From contig JANTQA010000026.1 of assembly GCA_027625915.1 (NCBI GenBank), forward strand, positions 4,588,001 to 4,652,000: DNA of 64,000 nt. Direction: 5' to 3'. The position numbers and the translations under genes were made by a program. Positions 22,481-35,300 of this stretch are shown piece by piece. The stretch's first letter is position 1; every line of letters begins with the position of its first letter. This DNA comes from Anaeramoeba flamelloides. Its lineage: Eukaryota > Metamonada > Anaeramoebidae. The notes below the pieces were generated by a model. That model did no database searches. It had not been told where the DNA came from and saw nothing but the letters and a program-made list of their open reading frames with translations.

Positions 22481-25400
22481 TTAATTTTTTTCCTCGTCTG
22501 GAAAAGCACGGAATACCTTGTTTGTGGGTAAATGAACAGCAGAAACAAATTTATTATATCCGCCAGTTGTATCTACTAAAATACGATTTGTTAAAAACTG
22601 TACTTCAGGATACGAAACATGGCCAGAAACGATCGTCTTTTTTGCATCTTTAGGTGCATCTTTTAAATTTCTTTCACACAGCCATACAGGGCGTATTAAT
22701 GTCAGATCTTTCTTTTCCAATTGTTCAACATTTTCTTCATAAGTCATTTCTTTTGAAAAGCCACCATGGACAAAATTATATTTTGGGTGGTTTATTATCT
22801 TTTTAAAATTTTAGTGGTTTATTATTATTATTATTTTTTTTTTTTTAAATTAATGTGGTTAAATAATGAGAATTTGCATTTATAAATTTAAGAAATATTT
22901 GTATTCCGATCTTTGGAGATAGTATTTAAGTATTTTTTTTTTTATGTGTGTGCCTTATTTATTTCGCCAATGTACTTTAAAAAATATCAATAATGAAGAA
23001 TGAAAAATTTTTTTAATTTCAACCAAGAGCAATATCTTCATCACTAAACTAAAAAATCTAAAGTTGTTTTTTTAACCTTTCAAATTAATAATATTTGATT
23101 ACAAAGTTCAATTTGATAAAAATAAATCTATAAAAAAAATAAATTATGACAGTCCATTGTAAAAAAAAATAGTAATGTATAATTTATTTTGAAAATTGGA
23201 ATGAATTAATAGATTCAAAGAATTTTTTTTTTTTTTTTATTATCTTTTTTTTTTTACACAACAATTACTCTTTTTTTTTTTTATTTACAAAATGAAAATT
23301 ATATTCCATTAATTTAATAAAGATAAGTATTAACTGAAATAATATTCATATAGATTTAAATTTAAATAATTAGCATTATGGCTTCAAATCAATTACCGGA
23401 TTAGAAAAAAAAAATGGAAATTAAATTGAAAATCCAAAGATTTTTTTGAATTCAAATTGATGTAAAAGAGAATTCGATTACATCTTGATACATTTAGAAT
23501 TCAAATTATTGTATAATTAATTTTTTTTAAGTTCTATATGAAGAATAAATCATCAGAATTTTTAAATGATCTTGAATTATTGATAAATTCATTTTCAAAA
23601 AGTAAAAACTAAAATCTTTCATAACACATCATTTAAATTATCCTTAAAGTTGTTCAACGGTTTACTTGATACCTTTTAAAACTTGAATTTTCCACTTTTT
23701 GAAAATCGAAATAAAAACTTTTATTTTTTTAGAAAACTAAATTTGTAGCTTCTAATTTAATGAGTGGATAAACTAAGTAATTAGAAACTTAATTTAATTT
23801 TCTAAAATAAAATTGAAATCAAAATTTGAATTAGATTGGATTTATTGCTTAGGATTAAGTGTTAGAAATAAAAAAAGCACTTTATATAGAAAGAGAAAAT
23901 TTTGTAATTTTGAATTGGAGTTTATATTGGATTTTTATTTTTTTGTTAATTGTTAAGAACTATCTGAATTTGATGTTTAGTTTGGGTTACTTTGATTTTT
24001 GACTTAATTTTAATCAAAAATATTGAATTTAAAGCCAATAGAAATTGTAAAAATATTAATTTTTGTTTTTTCAACGAAAATTTTCCCGTTTGAACAAACC
24101 ATTTTTTCCTTTTCAAATCCAAAATTAATATGAAAGGCCTGAAAAACGTAATTTAGGAATGAAAATGGAAATTTAGCTTGTAAAGGTTCAAAAATCAACA
24201 TTACATGATGCCGAGTTCTATCCAAATTATTTGTAAGTATGATAGAGTTTATGATAATTATATAAATACTCTTGAATATAATCTGAATAGATTGGATCAT
24301 TATAGATTAAAAAAATTCGACTTTAGATGTGTGTTGATTTATTTGAGAATTTTCATCATTTTTATGATTAAAAAAAAAAGGTTTTTCATTCAAATCCCGT
24401 AATTTGTAAAAATTTGAATTTCCTCTAACAAATTGACATTCTTGTAAATCATTTTTATCTCTTAAGACATTGTGTTTCGATCAGCACAGTGCATAAAATA
24501 TAAATAGCCAATTAAATGATTTCTTTCAAGCCTAGATTGACTTTCGATAGTATGTGGACCTTAAATTTAGATAGTCCTTGGAGTACAAGTAAAAAGGATT
24601 TCTCAATAAAAAAGATTAAAAGAAATGTTTTACCCAAGGCAAGCTACGATAAAATTGTTTCACATCTTCTGAAACTATTTCATTTAGCTCATTGTTGTTG
24701 CCAAACTTTGCGCCATATGATATAAATGTGTTCTGAGCTGAATAAGCGATTGGGTATCTTAGTCCTTGTAAAGGCATATTGTCTGTTTGTGGGATCTCCA
24801 CTTTTTTTTCTCTTGTCTTCAAATGGCTTTTGTGTGGCTCGTAATCATAGTTCTTTGGTAATTCAAGTAACCCAAGAAACAGCGAAAATGCCAAATCGTG
24901 GTTCCCCATTAAAAAGGTAGTTTTTGGCCTGTTTTTCCACAAGTCAACTAAAAATTCCAAAGTCTATAATTAATTAAATTGGAAGGGGAGAAAAACGAAG
25001 TTAAATAGTGTGTTGTTTTAATGTTTAGTGTGTTGTTTTAATGTTTGGTTTGTTGGTTAGTCAAGCAATAATAATTATTTTTTGATTATATTAATATTTT
25101 GGATTATTTTCTTTTGCTTTGATCAAAAAGATTTAATAAAATTAGCAAATGAAATGGCCATTTTCACAAGAAGATGAAGAGTTGGAAATCCAGCCAGATT
25201 CTTGCAGCATTGGCGATCAATACAACACTCCATAATATATGAACAATCGTATTCCTAAGCTCAAAATTATCTTTTAATAAAATCATTTTTTTTTCCACCA
25301 TAATTTTACTTTAAATTTAAAAGATGAGCTTTTGGAAAAACTTTCAAGAAAAAAAAATCTATATCATTTCTTGAGTTGGCACATTTCCTTCCAATGGTTT

Positions 25401-27084
25401 AAGGAACCAAACTAAAGAGATAAGTCTACAACTTTATGATGTTTTTTTCAATTCATAAAAAAACCTTGAAGCAATACAAGTTATTTCAAAACACAAAAAA
25501 AGTATGAGAAAAAAATAATATATTTTTTGTTGAAATGTTAAATCTTTGTCAATCATGTTAAAACCAACTTTTCGTTAAAGTTGCATCCTTCTTTTATTTA
25601 CTGAATGATAATTTTTTTTATTTTATTGTTAATTTATCCCAAAATAAACGAAAAACAAAAGAGGCACAGTTTATTACGTTTGTTTAAAAAAGTGAGGACT
25701 TTTTTTAAAAGTTTTTTGAAGTTTTTTATTTTAAAAAGGTGAAGACTTTTTCAGAATTAAAACTTTTCGGAACTTTTAGGTTTTAATAAAATGTGAAAAT
25801 TTTTATTGAATTCAAACTTTTTTCAAGTTTTCTGTATTTAAAAAGTGAGATAACAGCCATTAAACGAGTTTTACAAGTTGGGAGTTGTGAAGGAAAGTAC
25901 TTTTTGAAAAAAGGCACTCACTTTATTAAAACATAAAACTTGAAAAAAGTTTTAATTCTGAAAATCTTTACTTTTTTGAAATTGCTTTATTTTTTTTTTT
26001 TCACTTAAAATCATTGTTTAATATTTTGAAAACATTCAATAATAATCAAATTAAATGATTGGTTAGGTTTTCAAAAAAAAGTACTGGTTCTCTACTGAAT
26101 TAAAAAATTAGTCGGCAAAACCCAATAATTAAGAATTTAATTTATTGTCATTACAAATATTTTTTTGAGTTAATCTTAAATTTCAACCCTCTTTCGCTCA
26201 AACAGTTCTCCTTTATTAAACAATCGTTTCAATAACAATCAAAAAAATGACCTAATTAACTTTGTCTTGGAACTCATCTTCTTGTTTGTTTTGCTTTACT
26301 TTTGCGAATGCTCTTGGCTTTACTCACCAAAAAAGGAAGCAAAACCAAAAAACACAAAACAAATGCATCTTCTCAATTGCTTTTATGATCGGATCTTCTC
26401 TGTTTTCTTGACTGGTTGTTCTTATTTAACAGAAATCCTTTTATTTGACAAAACTTTTAAAGTTGGTACTTTTGGTCTTTATGACAGAATCAAATCACAA
26501 AAAAGGTTTTTAAAAAAATTAAGTTTTTTTGTTTTTCTAAGAAATTGCTTGAACAATTTATTTTTGGCTTTCTTTCAATTATTATTTTCCTTAAAAGTTC
26601 TTGAGTATTGTTCAATTTTGAGTTAAATAGTAATTTCTGGTGTGTCGTGAAGTTTTTTCAAAATTGTCAATCTTCTCGTGAAAATGGTCTATTTTGTTTT
26701 GTAAAAAAACAAATTAAAAAAACCATTTCCCTCAAAACGAATAAATAAAAATTTGGATATTTTTCTTTTGTAAAAACAAACTTCACTTTGTTTCAGAAAA
26801 AAGTAGGTTGGTTTTTTATTATGCTTGAAAAAAAAAAAAAGCAAAGGAAGATCATGGCAAACAAAAAAATTAAAGAAGAAGAAAAGGAATATTACTTCTT
26901 TTGAGTTTGGGCCACGATCAGAGTAGTCTCCAAGAAACACAACCCAAGTGTTTTCGAAATCTGGAATGTTTTCTTCGAATTGTCGAAAAAGATCTTTTAC
27001 ACTGTCCAAGTAACCATGAACATCTCCAATTACAATAACATCCCCCGAGATCTCTGTAGCCATTTCTGAATATTGTTTGGACAT
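22481..27084 (-). CDS. RLPH2: RLPH2-like PPP-family metallophosphatase
   Basis: Three exons, 26896-27084, 24634-24963 and 22481-22798, all joined in phase 0, give 278 residues. PPP metal-site motifs are in order: GDVHG (20-24), GDYSDRG (52-58), GNHD (83-86), VHGGF (183-187), SGHVS (231-235) and VDTTGG (248-253). Blocks such as FLMGNHDLAFSLFLGLL, SYGAKFG-N and the final AVHLP-NK follow Arabidopsis RLPH2, a Rhizobiales-like phosphatase with tyrosine-phosphatase activity, so a protein-tyrosine phosphatase role is inferred rather than a classical PP1/PP2A role. Start: Met at 27084; a second Met lies 7 codons on. A hydrophobic in-frame extension reaches 27177 but looks like untranslated DNA. Introns are 1932 and 1835 bp and full of repeats. 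Donors are GTAATATT and GTAAAACA; acceptors are ATTATAG and AAAAAG. Confidence 0.85.
25679..25982. repeat. tandem-then-inverted repeat of the CTGTTTT/AAAAAGTG family in RLPH2-like intron 1
   Basis: About three direct units of TTTAAAAAAGTGAGGAC(T)n and AAAACTTTT, spaced ~60 bp, are followed by an inverted unit (CACTCACTTTATTAAAAC, then AACTTGAAAAAAGTTTTAA). It looks like nested or rearranged copies of the ~130-bp MITE family. Confidence 0.45.
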
Positions 27085-27869
27085 CAATTTAAAAAGAATT
27101 ATAAAGACTAGGAGATATTTTAATTTATTAGAAAACAAAAACAAAATATTGTAAAAAAAAATAAAAATGATTTTCAAAATATTTGCTCTTTTTTTTTTTA
27201 CAAATATTCATTCTTCAACTTTCACAAAAATACACTTGAAAATTGGCTAAAGCAACAGAAGTCAATTTTTAAACGAACTTTTTTTTTTAAAGTTAAAAAC
27301 GCAAGATAATCTGTTAAACATAAAAAATTAAATTATTTCCAATCTCATCAAATGTTACTTTTTTGAACTGAAATAATAATGTTATTGATCAAATTTGAAT
27401 CATCAGGCACCTGATTTTTTTCCTTCTCAGGTTCTCTATTATAATAATTTTGGATTTTATGATTAACTCTTTTTAATTTTTGATCTTGGATAAAGCTCAA
27501 TAAGTTAAATATTTACATTTACTTTGAAAGAGTCAACAACCAAAAAACAACAAGTTGAAGAATATTGTTACAGTATATATTTTCATTCTTTTAGAAATCA
27601 ATAATTTAGTGTAGATCGTGTGTGATTGTGAATTTTGAAAGAAAACTCCCTTATGATTTTTTGTTAATTCTCTCTGATAAAAAATAGTTTAATTACTTAC
27701 AGTGATTTTTCTCACTCTAGATTTGTCTGTAATCAAAGTATGTTGTAATTGGGTGTAAATGATTTTAGTGAGTCAGGGCTCAAATAGCTGTAAAAAATCT
27801 ATTATAAATTTTATTTCACAATAAATTATTAGGTATTTTTACTAATGATTACTATTAAAAATTGTAATA

Positions 27870-28067
27870 CAGTCAGTTTCATTTTTAGTGCACAAACTTT
27901 CAACGAAATTTAAGGCACAAAAAAATCTCAAATTAAGGCACAAAATTTGGAATTTTTTTTTTTACAATTTATTTTTACTAGAATTTGAATTTTGTACCTT
28001 AATTTGAGATTTTTTATTGTGCCTTAAATTTCGTTGAAAGTTTGTAACTTAAAAGTGAAACTGACTG
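27870..28067. mobile_element. 198-bp palindromic TA-flanked MITE, copy B
   Basis: Left end CAGTCAGTTTCATTTTTAG and right end AAAAGTGAAACTGACTG, with TA on both sides. Arms of ~90 bp carry CAACGAAATTTAAGGCAC and AAAAATCTCAAATTAAGGCAC and their complements around a short TTTACTAGAATTTG centre. The whole element could fold into one hairpin. No coding frame. Confidence 0.85.
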
Positions 28068-28180
28068 TATGATTATAAATGAGAAAACTGTTTTTTGGAA
28101 AATTTAAAAAAGGGGTTAATTTTTTTAAAAAAAATCATTTTTTCACACTATTTTTAATGAATCCAAAAATTTCAGACTAA

Positions 28181-28379
28181 GTGTCGTTATTAAATATTTG
28201 TAAGCATTATTCAATTTCGATTTATAATCAGCTAGAGTACATGTTAAGAAACAAAGCATTGTTTTTCACACCATTATTTTATACAATTAAACCAGACAAT
28301 TGGAATTTTGCTTTCGATTTTTTTCCCGAAGACAACGAAGAAGTAATCCAATCAGATACAAAAGTCCTTTATATCCGAA
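28181..28379 (+). pseudogene. coding-like fragment cut off by a half MITE
   Basis: An open plus-strand frame of 66 codons before the repeat, without an ATG at its left edge. It has normal amino-acid variety, unlike the surrounding DNA: YNQLEYMLRNKALFFTPLF, then KPDNWNFAFDFFPEDNEE. It runs directly into the half MITE that begins at 28380, which supplies its last 13 codons and stop. It may be an exon or the relic of a gene. The family is not recognised and no matching upstream exon was found. Confidence 0.35.
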
Positions 28380-28468
28380 CAGTCAGTTCCACTTTTAAGG
28401 CACAAACATTCAACGAAATTTAAGGCACAAAAATAATTTCAAATTAAGGTACAATATTCAGATTCTAG
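28380..28468. mobile_element. half copy (left arm only) of the palindromic MITE, copy D
   Basis: Reads CAGTCAGTTCCACTTTTAAG through ATTCAGATTCTAG, the left arm up to the centre of the element. The next element (copy C) begins right after its central TA. The right arm is absent. Confidence 0.75.
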
Positions 28469-28470
28469 TA

Positions 28471-28667
28471 CAGTCAGTTTCACTTTTAAGGCACAAACTT
28501 TCAACGAAATTTAAGGTACAAAAAAAATCTCAAATTAAAGCACAAAATTCAAATTCTAGTAAAATAATTTGTAAAAAAATAAATTACAAATTTTGTGCCT
28601 TAATTTAAGATTTTTTTTGTGCCTTAAATTTCGTTCAAAGTTTGTGTCTTAAAAGTGGAACTGACTG
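28471..28667. mobile_element. 197-bp palindromic TA-flanked MITE, copy C
   Basis: CAGTCAGTTTCACTTTTAAG at the left and AAGTGGAACTGACTG at the right, with TA on both sides. Arms are ~90 bp with few mismatches; this is the best-preserved copy with copy B. The left TA coincides with the centre of half element D, suggesting insertion into it followed by loss of the other half. Confidence 0.85.
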
Positions 28668-28740
28668 TATTGAAATTTTTTTTTTTTTTTTTAGGTATTG
28701 TTTTCAAAATTTATTTTGAATTTTCAAGGAATAATATAGA

Positions 28741-30233
28741 TCCCTTAGCACCCTGGATTTGCCTAAATTTCATCAAGTTTTTTAAATTAGATTTAAAATG
28801 ATATTGATCTACTAATATATTAATTTTCTTATTTGTCTTTAATCCAGATTTGAATTATAATAAAAAGTCAAAATAGACAAAGATAAAGTAGTTAAGTTAT
28901 TGATTTTTTTTTTGAAATTGAAAAAAAAAATAATAATTATTCATTTTTACATTTTTTTTAAAGATTTTTATTTTTATTTTATTTTTTTAAGTCAGAAATT
29001 TTATTCCATTAATAGTAATTCAACACTCAACACATTGATTTATTAATAATAACCACTAAACAATTTTGCTAATTTTATGATATAAAAAATAAATAAAAAA
29101 ATAAATTACTTTGAAATTTAATTTTTTTTTTTAGAAAAAATTTCAATAAATATCCAATTGAAAGAAAAATATAATTTATTTCTTTAGGCCAAAATTAAAT
29201 TTTTAATTTGATTAATTTTCTAAAACTTTTATTTAAGCAATAGATAATAATTGAAAATCAAAAAAAAAAAAAAAATTGTAAAATAATTTCAATTTATTAA
29301 ATTGGAATAAAACAAATATAAATTACTTTTTAATCGATAAAATATTTAAACCTAAATTTAAAATAAAATAAAAAATAACTCTAAAATATAATTCCAATAT
29401 TATAAAATAATCTCGGAAACTAAATTTTTTTTATTAAATTTTGATATTGGTAAAAATTTGAATAATATATTTGCGATATTTGGATTTTTCCTTAATAAAT
29501 TAATCTAGATCTTGTTAAATAAGTTCTTATATATGGTCTCTAATTCAACAATATTGTTTCTTTTATGTCTAGATTTTAAAAAGTCAAAAATTAAAAAATT
29601 GTAAAAAATAATAAAAAAAAAAATCAATTATTAATCTGACTCGGACTATTGGACAAATCATTTAAAATTGAAAAAAAATCTTGTTGAAAAAATTGTAAAA
29701 TTTTTCAATGAAAAAAAATTTGATTTTTTTTTCTAATTTAATTTATATTTTTTTTTATTTTTAAATTATTTAGAATCAAATCCTGAGATTGTGATATTGA
29801 ATGGTAATCAGTAGATAAAACAAATTTTCAATGTGATGTCAAAATAACTTTTATAATGAATAAATTATTTAATCAAGCATTTTAGGCAATTTTGGGGTAT
29901 AAAGGGCCCCAAAAAATTTCCAGTAACAGTGATGTGTTTTAAATGTTAAAACTAAGATGTTATGATGTCTAGACAAACTTTTCAAAAAAAAAAAAATTTT
30001 ATTTTGATAAAATTTGGAAAAATAATAAAATCACAATAACCAAAAAAAAATTCCCAACGTTGAAAAATTTTTTTCTAGTTATTTTTTTATTAGAAGTATA
30101 ATACCATTTTTAATTATAAAATTTTCTTTCTAAGATAATTTTTTATTAATTCTATATCTTATTATCCTTTGATAACATTTCAAATTAAAATTATTGTTTG
30201 AGATGTTTTTAGGTTATTTGGGGTGCTAAGGGA
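28741..30233. mobile_element. ~1.49-kb element with CCCTTAGCACCC terminal inverted repeats
   Basis: Left end TCCCTTAGCACCCTGGATT and right end, read inverted, TCCCTTAGCACCCCAAAT. CCTAAA follows a few bases on in both. A (TA)n tract abuts the right end. The interior is extremely AT-rich, with no open frame of note. A GGGCCCC palindrome (about 29908) is a rare GC-rich spot near the right end. Superfamily unknown: the CCCT start recalls piggyBac, but no TTAA duplication is seen. Confidence 0.45.
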
Positions 30234-30689
30234 TATATATATATATATATATATATAAATATATTCCAAAATCATTAATTTCCTATATCCAAAAGAGATT
30301 AAAATAAGCTATTGATCAAAATTTTCACCACTTTTATTATTTTACGAGAAGCAGTTCTATGGTTTTATCCTAGATTCTTATGAATATTTTTTTTCAATTC
30401 CTAGATCTATATCATTTTTTCTTATTTTGTTAAATCATCATTTTTTCTAATTTTATTCAATATTCTTCCTTTTTTCTAATTTCGATTTTTTATTTTTCTT
30501 TTTGATTTTTTTTTCACTGATTTTTTTTTTTTATTTTATTATCTGAGGTAGGGGTTGTTAATACATCTTGTTTGCTATTTTATTATCCATAATTTAAAAT
30601 AATTGAGCAAAATCAAATATTTTACTCAATTTTTTTGAATCCTCGAAAATAGTCTTTCGGATTTCATGAATATTGTGTTTAATAGGAAA

Positions 30690-31165
30690 ATCAATAGATT
30701 TTTGTTAGGTTTTCTTGATTTTTCTATTTATTTGGAAAATCAATAGATTTTCTTTAGTTTTTTTATACTTTTTGAAATCAACTGAAAATTTTAATAAATT
30801 TTCTGTTTATTTTAAAAACTAAAAAAAAACCTAGAATATTTCACAAATAAAATAGAAAACCTCAAAAAAAACCTAGAAAACTTCACAAATAAAAGATAAA
30901 ACCTCAAAGAAACCGAGAACATTTAACTAATGAAATGGAAAAATCAAGAAAAATGTGCCAAGTTTTTTTTAATTGTGAAATTAATAGAAAATTTCAAAAA
31001 TTTTCTTTTTATTTCTGAAATTAAAAAAAACCGTCGTTAGCTTTTCCAGAATTTAATAGAATTGAGTAAAAGCTTTAATTTTCCTCGATTCCTTTGAATC
31101 ATGAAAAAGCTAGGTACTCTAAGACACTCTAAGACACTTAGCGACACTTCACTAATTCCAAAATT
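30690..31165 (+). repeat. dispersed inverted-repeat element R1, copy d
   Basis: Blocks AAATCAATAGATTTTTGTTAGG and GAAAATCAATAGATTTTC (in part), then the AAAATTTTAATAAATTTTC hairpin, a second AGAAAATTTC/AAATTTTC hairpin, CTTTTCCAGAATTTAA, and the ending ACTCTAAGACACTTAGCGA. Confidence 0.6.
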
Positions 31166-32029
31166 ATTATGTAGGAGATTTATTATAGATACAAAAATAA
31201 ATTTATTATCCAACTTTACCCATAAACATGATTATTTTTTTTTATTTTGTTATAATATTAATTATTTATTTTTAAATAGTTAAAATATTATTTTTGTTTT
31301 CATTCGGATAAACATTTCTTGACTATTTTTTCCAAATTTCTTTTTGGTTATATTTTGTGCATTATATATAATCTTTCAAAAAATCACTGCAGTTTTTTCT
31401 TTGGTTCAATGTGTAGAAACTTCTCATAGATAATTGATCAAAAATAAAATTAACTACAAAAATGTAAATAATTCTGTTAAAACAATTTTAGATCAATTTC
31501 AATTCACAATAACTGATCAGAAAGGCTATTACCCAATATTTGTAGGAAAATTATATGTTTGTATGGAAGTTATTCATCTGATATTTTGATTTAAAATCAT
31601 TTCTTTTTAATTAATATTTTAATTTTTTTAATTACTAATAAAATTTTTTGGAAAATGAAATCAAAATTGGAAGAAAAAACCAAATTAATTTATAAATGCA
31701 TGCTCACTACTATTTTAATTATGGATAACAAATAAAAAGAGGATCTATTAAGTCAACCAAAATATCTATGGAAAAGGAGAAAAAGGAAAAGAAAATGAAT
31801 AAAAAAGTAATTGAATTGTAAAGATGGAAAAGTGTTTTTGGGACTAGGTTTTTAAGAAAATGAAAGGAAAAATAATTGAAAAAAAAAAAAAAACGATTCT
31901 TTAATCAAAAAAAAATAATTTTATTTGTGTTTTCGTTATTGCTTGTTGTTGAATTGTGTTTTTTTTTTTTTTTTTTTTTGAAAGTTAGTGATAAATCAAC
32001 TGAATATTGCAAATTATATCTTCACGGTT

Positions 32030-32270
32030 GCTAGTGTAGTATCCATCATAATCCAAGCACTTACAATTGGTAATCTTAGTTATTTTGATAAGAATATCGT
32101 GCGTGTAATTGTAATCCTAATGTCTCGAGAATGCTCTCAACGTAGATTCCAATGGCCTTAAATATTCTTATTAAAATAACTAAGATCACCGATCGACTGA
32201 TTCACAATTATTTTGGATACTCACAACCTATCGGGTGGTATAAGATCCGATATCCAGATTTTGTGATTAT
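32030..32270. other. structured, less AT-rich island of unknown nature
   Basis: Composition differs sharply from its surroundings. Positions 32067-32097 pair with 32161-32192 to form a ~30-bp stem with a few mismatches (core CTTAGTTATTTTGATAAG) and a ~63-nt loop. A second nested hairpin follows: TCACAA/TTGTGA, TGGATA/TATCCA and TCGG/CCGA at 32202-32266. It sits 40-240 bp beyond the stop of the minus-strand PH-RUN gene, so it could be a 3' UTR structure, a small RNA gene or a fold-back element. No known RNA family recognised. Confidence 0.4.
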
Positions 32271-32303
32271 TTTCATATGGGTGGGCAATTCCATATAAAA
32301 AAG

Positions 32304-35300
32304 TTATTTTTTTAATTTAAAATTGATTGGTGTATTAAACTTCCAATTTGATAAAGGCTTAACAATTTGGATAAGCTGTGCTAATCTTTCTTGGTATTCA
32401 AGCTGGTCACTTTCTAAATATTTGGATACGATATTTAAATTACTTGTTATTGAATTTAAGTATAAATGCATTTGTTGGTCGTTCAATGACCATAGCATTA
32501 AGGCGACGAACTTATTTTTATCTTCTTTACCAATTTTATTTTTCAGGCCATTGACTGTTTTAATGTTAGTGCGAATGATACTTATTATTTCGTCTTTTGA
32601 TTTTGATTTGGAAGATATTGTTTCGAAGAAAGCAAAAGGATGGTTTTGGCCAAAAGTTTTTTTAGTTTTAAAGCCAACTAAAAGCGCCTTTTCTAACTGC
32701 TTGAAGAATTGGTCCCTCATTAAATTGGATAATACCTTATCTTTTTTTTCATTACCCAAATTTTTCAAATTTTGTTTTTTTTCGGTTTGCTGTTGGAAAT
32801 GTTGCACAATTTGATTAACAGTTTCCTGTAGCAATGTTAACGAATTTTTGATCATAGAAGTAGACGAGGCGGGATCTATTATCTTTAAAAAATCAGGTTT
32901 AATAATTTCATTAATTTCTAAATTTGTTCTGATCATGTAAGGGGTTAATTGATTTAATAATTTCACTAATCGATTTCGGAAGTCATTTTGAAAGAGATAA
33001 CTCTTGTCTTGATTGTATATTGTTTGTAAAATTTCAACTTCATTAAACAGTTCGTTGAGTAGCCGTATTAAGATTCCTTGGTTTAGCCCGTAGATGATAA
33101 ATAAATAAAAGGTGATTATTCTGGTGTTTTCCAAATAATTGTTCAAATTTATTTTCTGGATAAAATTTATTAAATTATTTGCCGACTTTGATGGTAATTT
33201 GTTAAAAATGTCATAAATTGTCATATTCTTTTGCTTTAATTGATGTTTAAGAATCCAAAATAAAAATTTTGAAATATTAATAATTTCCTGATTATTAATT
33301 TCGAGTCTGATAAACCAATTATTATTAAACATAATTCTTTGATTGTCTTGGTTATTATTTAAAATAATTTTGATATTTTTTTCGATTTCAGTTACCATTT
33401 CTTCTCCATTATAATTAATAGAATAATTTTCTAATTGCGTTTGCAATGGTATGTCTTCCATGAAAATTTCATCCTGAACACTTTCATTATTTTCATCCTT
33501 ATTCTCGATCTCGTTTCCCCCCCCTTTTTTTTCGGATGCTTTTCTTTTATTATTGTCCTTCAATTGTTTCAATAGTTCTTTGTTTTCTTGAATTAAATCA
33601 TTATTTTGATCTTTAAATTGCGACAATTGTGATTCCATTTCTTTAATTTTCCCCGATTGATCATTTTCTTCCACAACACTATTTTCATAATTTTGGATTT
33701 TTAATAATAAATTTTTATTCTCAATCGCCACATTTTGAAGTTTTTGCAATTCCTTGTCATAATTATCAATTTTTAATTTCTGTGATTTGTTTTCTAATTC
33801 CAATTCTCTCTTTTTTTCTCCCAAACTTAATAATTCCTTTTCAATATTTTTATTATCGTTACCATTATTCTGATCACTGTTTTGAGCATTTAATGATTTT
33901 GTTATCAAATTAAATTCTTGTTGGATTTCAATTTTTGATTTTTTCAATAATTCTATTTCCAAATCCTTTTCTTTAAGAGCATTGCTTAGCCTTTGATTAT
34001 TGTTATCAAATTTTTCATTCAGTTCAAGAATTAAATTATCCTTTATTAGTAATTGGCCTTTGCTATTCTGCTCGATTTTAATTTTATTAGATTTTAAATC
34101 TTCAATTTCCTGAGAGTATTTTTTATTCAATTGTTCAATCGATTTTAATTTCTTGGAATTTTCTTTATTATTCTTTTTTTCAATTTTCTTCTTCTTTTTC
34201 TGTTTCAAATTTTTTTTTTTCAAATTTTCAATTTCTTTTTTTAAAGTTTCGCTTTCGACATTCATTGTTTGATAATCATTTTGCAATTTCTTATTTTCTT
34301 CGATTGTTTGGTTTGCAATTTTTAATTCATTTTGAAGTTTTATTATCTCATTATTTAAATTTTTGTTTAATTGTTCATTTTTTTGAATTTCTTCCAGATT
34401 GGTTTTAAAATCTTCTCTTTCCTTCGTTAATTGCAAGTCAAGTTCTTCCCTTAATTTCCTTTCCTTTGTCAATTCATCTTTCAATTTATTTTCAATCTCA
34501 AATATTTCCTTTTTACTTTTTAATAATTGTTCTTCAAGTTTGCTCATTTTCAAATTGATTGTTTTGTTTTTAAAAAAATCCTTTAATCTTGGATCACTGG
34601 TAATTAAATTTTGTTGCGTTCTTTCGTCATTATTCTTTATGGCTGTGTTGAGCCAATATTGTGTGATCTTTAATGGGATTTCAATGGCACTTTTCGACAC
34701 ATTTTGAAGAATCCTAATCCATAAGCCACTCGACTCGATTTTTTGAAAACTTGTAATATATAAATTACTGTTGCCTATTATAAAGATTTCATTTGTTAAA
34801 ATTAATGAATAACCATTCTGTAACAATGTATCTAATAATTCATCAATCTTATTTTGCTCTTCATCTTGCAAAGTCAAGATAAATAAAAATAGCGATGATT
34901 TATCAATCCTTCGGATGGTTGAAAAATCCTTGCTATTCAGCTCTCCTTCATCGATCATTTTGGAAATGTGCTCAATTCGATCATTGGAATCTAAGATCTT
35001 TTCTATTTTTGGTATGCCTTGCCGAACAAGAGTACGTAAGCTGATCACATTATTTATTGCATCATTCCAGGTCTTGAGCGAAACTTCGTCATTGAAGTGA
35101 AAGTGATATACCCTTTTCGGTATATGCACACTGATTTTTTTTTTAGTGCTTTCCATCTCAACTTTTTGAATTTTGTTCATTTCAATTTTATTGATCATTT
35201 CACTTTCCTCATTTTTATAATATTCTAAATTATAATCAGTCAAATTAAACCATCGTGTCTTTTTTGTTTTGACCCTTCCTCCAGTTTTTGTAATATATCC

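Larger units (their letters stand above)
27085..32303. other. 5.2-kb spacer upstream of the RLPH2-like gene
   Basis: It holds the 5' region of the RLPH2-like gene and the 3' end of the PH-RUN gene. Contents: two complete and one half palindromic MITEs (27870-28667), a coding-like fragment before the half element, a ~1.5-kb element with CCCTTAGCACCC termini, R1 copy d, and a structured island of unusual composition at about 32030-32270. The remaining DNA (27.1-27.9, 30.3-30.7 and 31.2-32.0 kb) shows nothing recognisable. Confidence 0.55.

Noticed and set aside
26267-26626. 119-codon plus-strand frame (MELIFLFVLLYFCEC...) antisense in an intron of the RLPH2-like gene
   Set aside because: Hydrophobic, no motif. 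Rough stop-codon odds in such AT-rich DNA make about one frame this long per few windows plausible by chance.
27085-27177. Hydrophobic N-terminal extension of the RLPH2-like protein (in-frame ATG at 27177)
   Set aside because: Low-complexity Phe/Leu/Lys translation of AT-rich DNA; the family normally starts close to the GDVHG motif and is soluble.
32034-32043. GTGTAGTATC resembling the branch-point-pairing part of U2 snRNA
   Set aside because: The 5' stem-loop and the rest of U2 are missing; a ten-base match is not enough.
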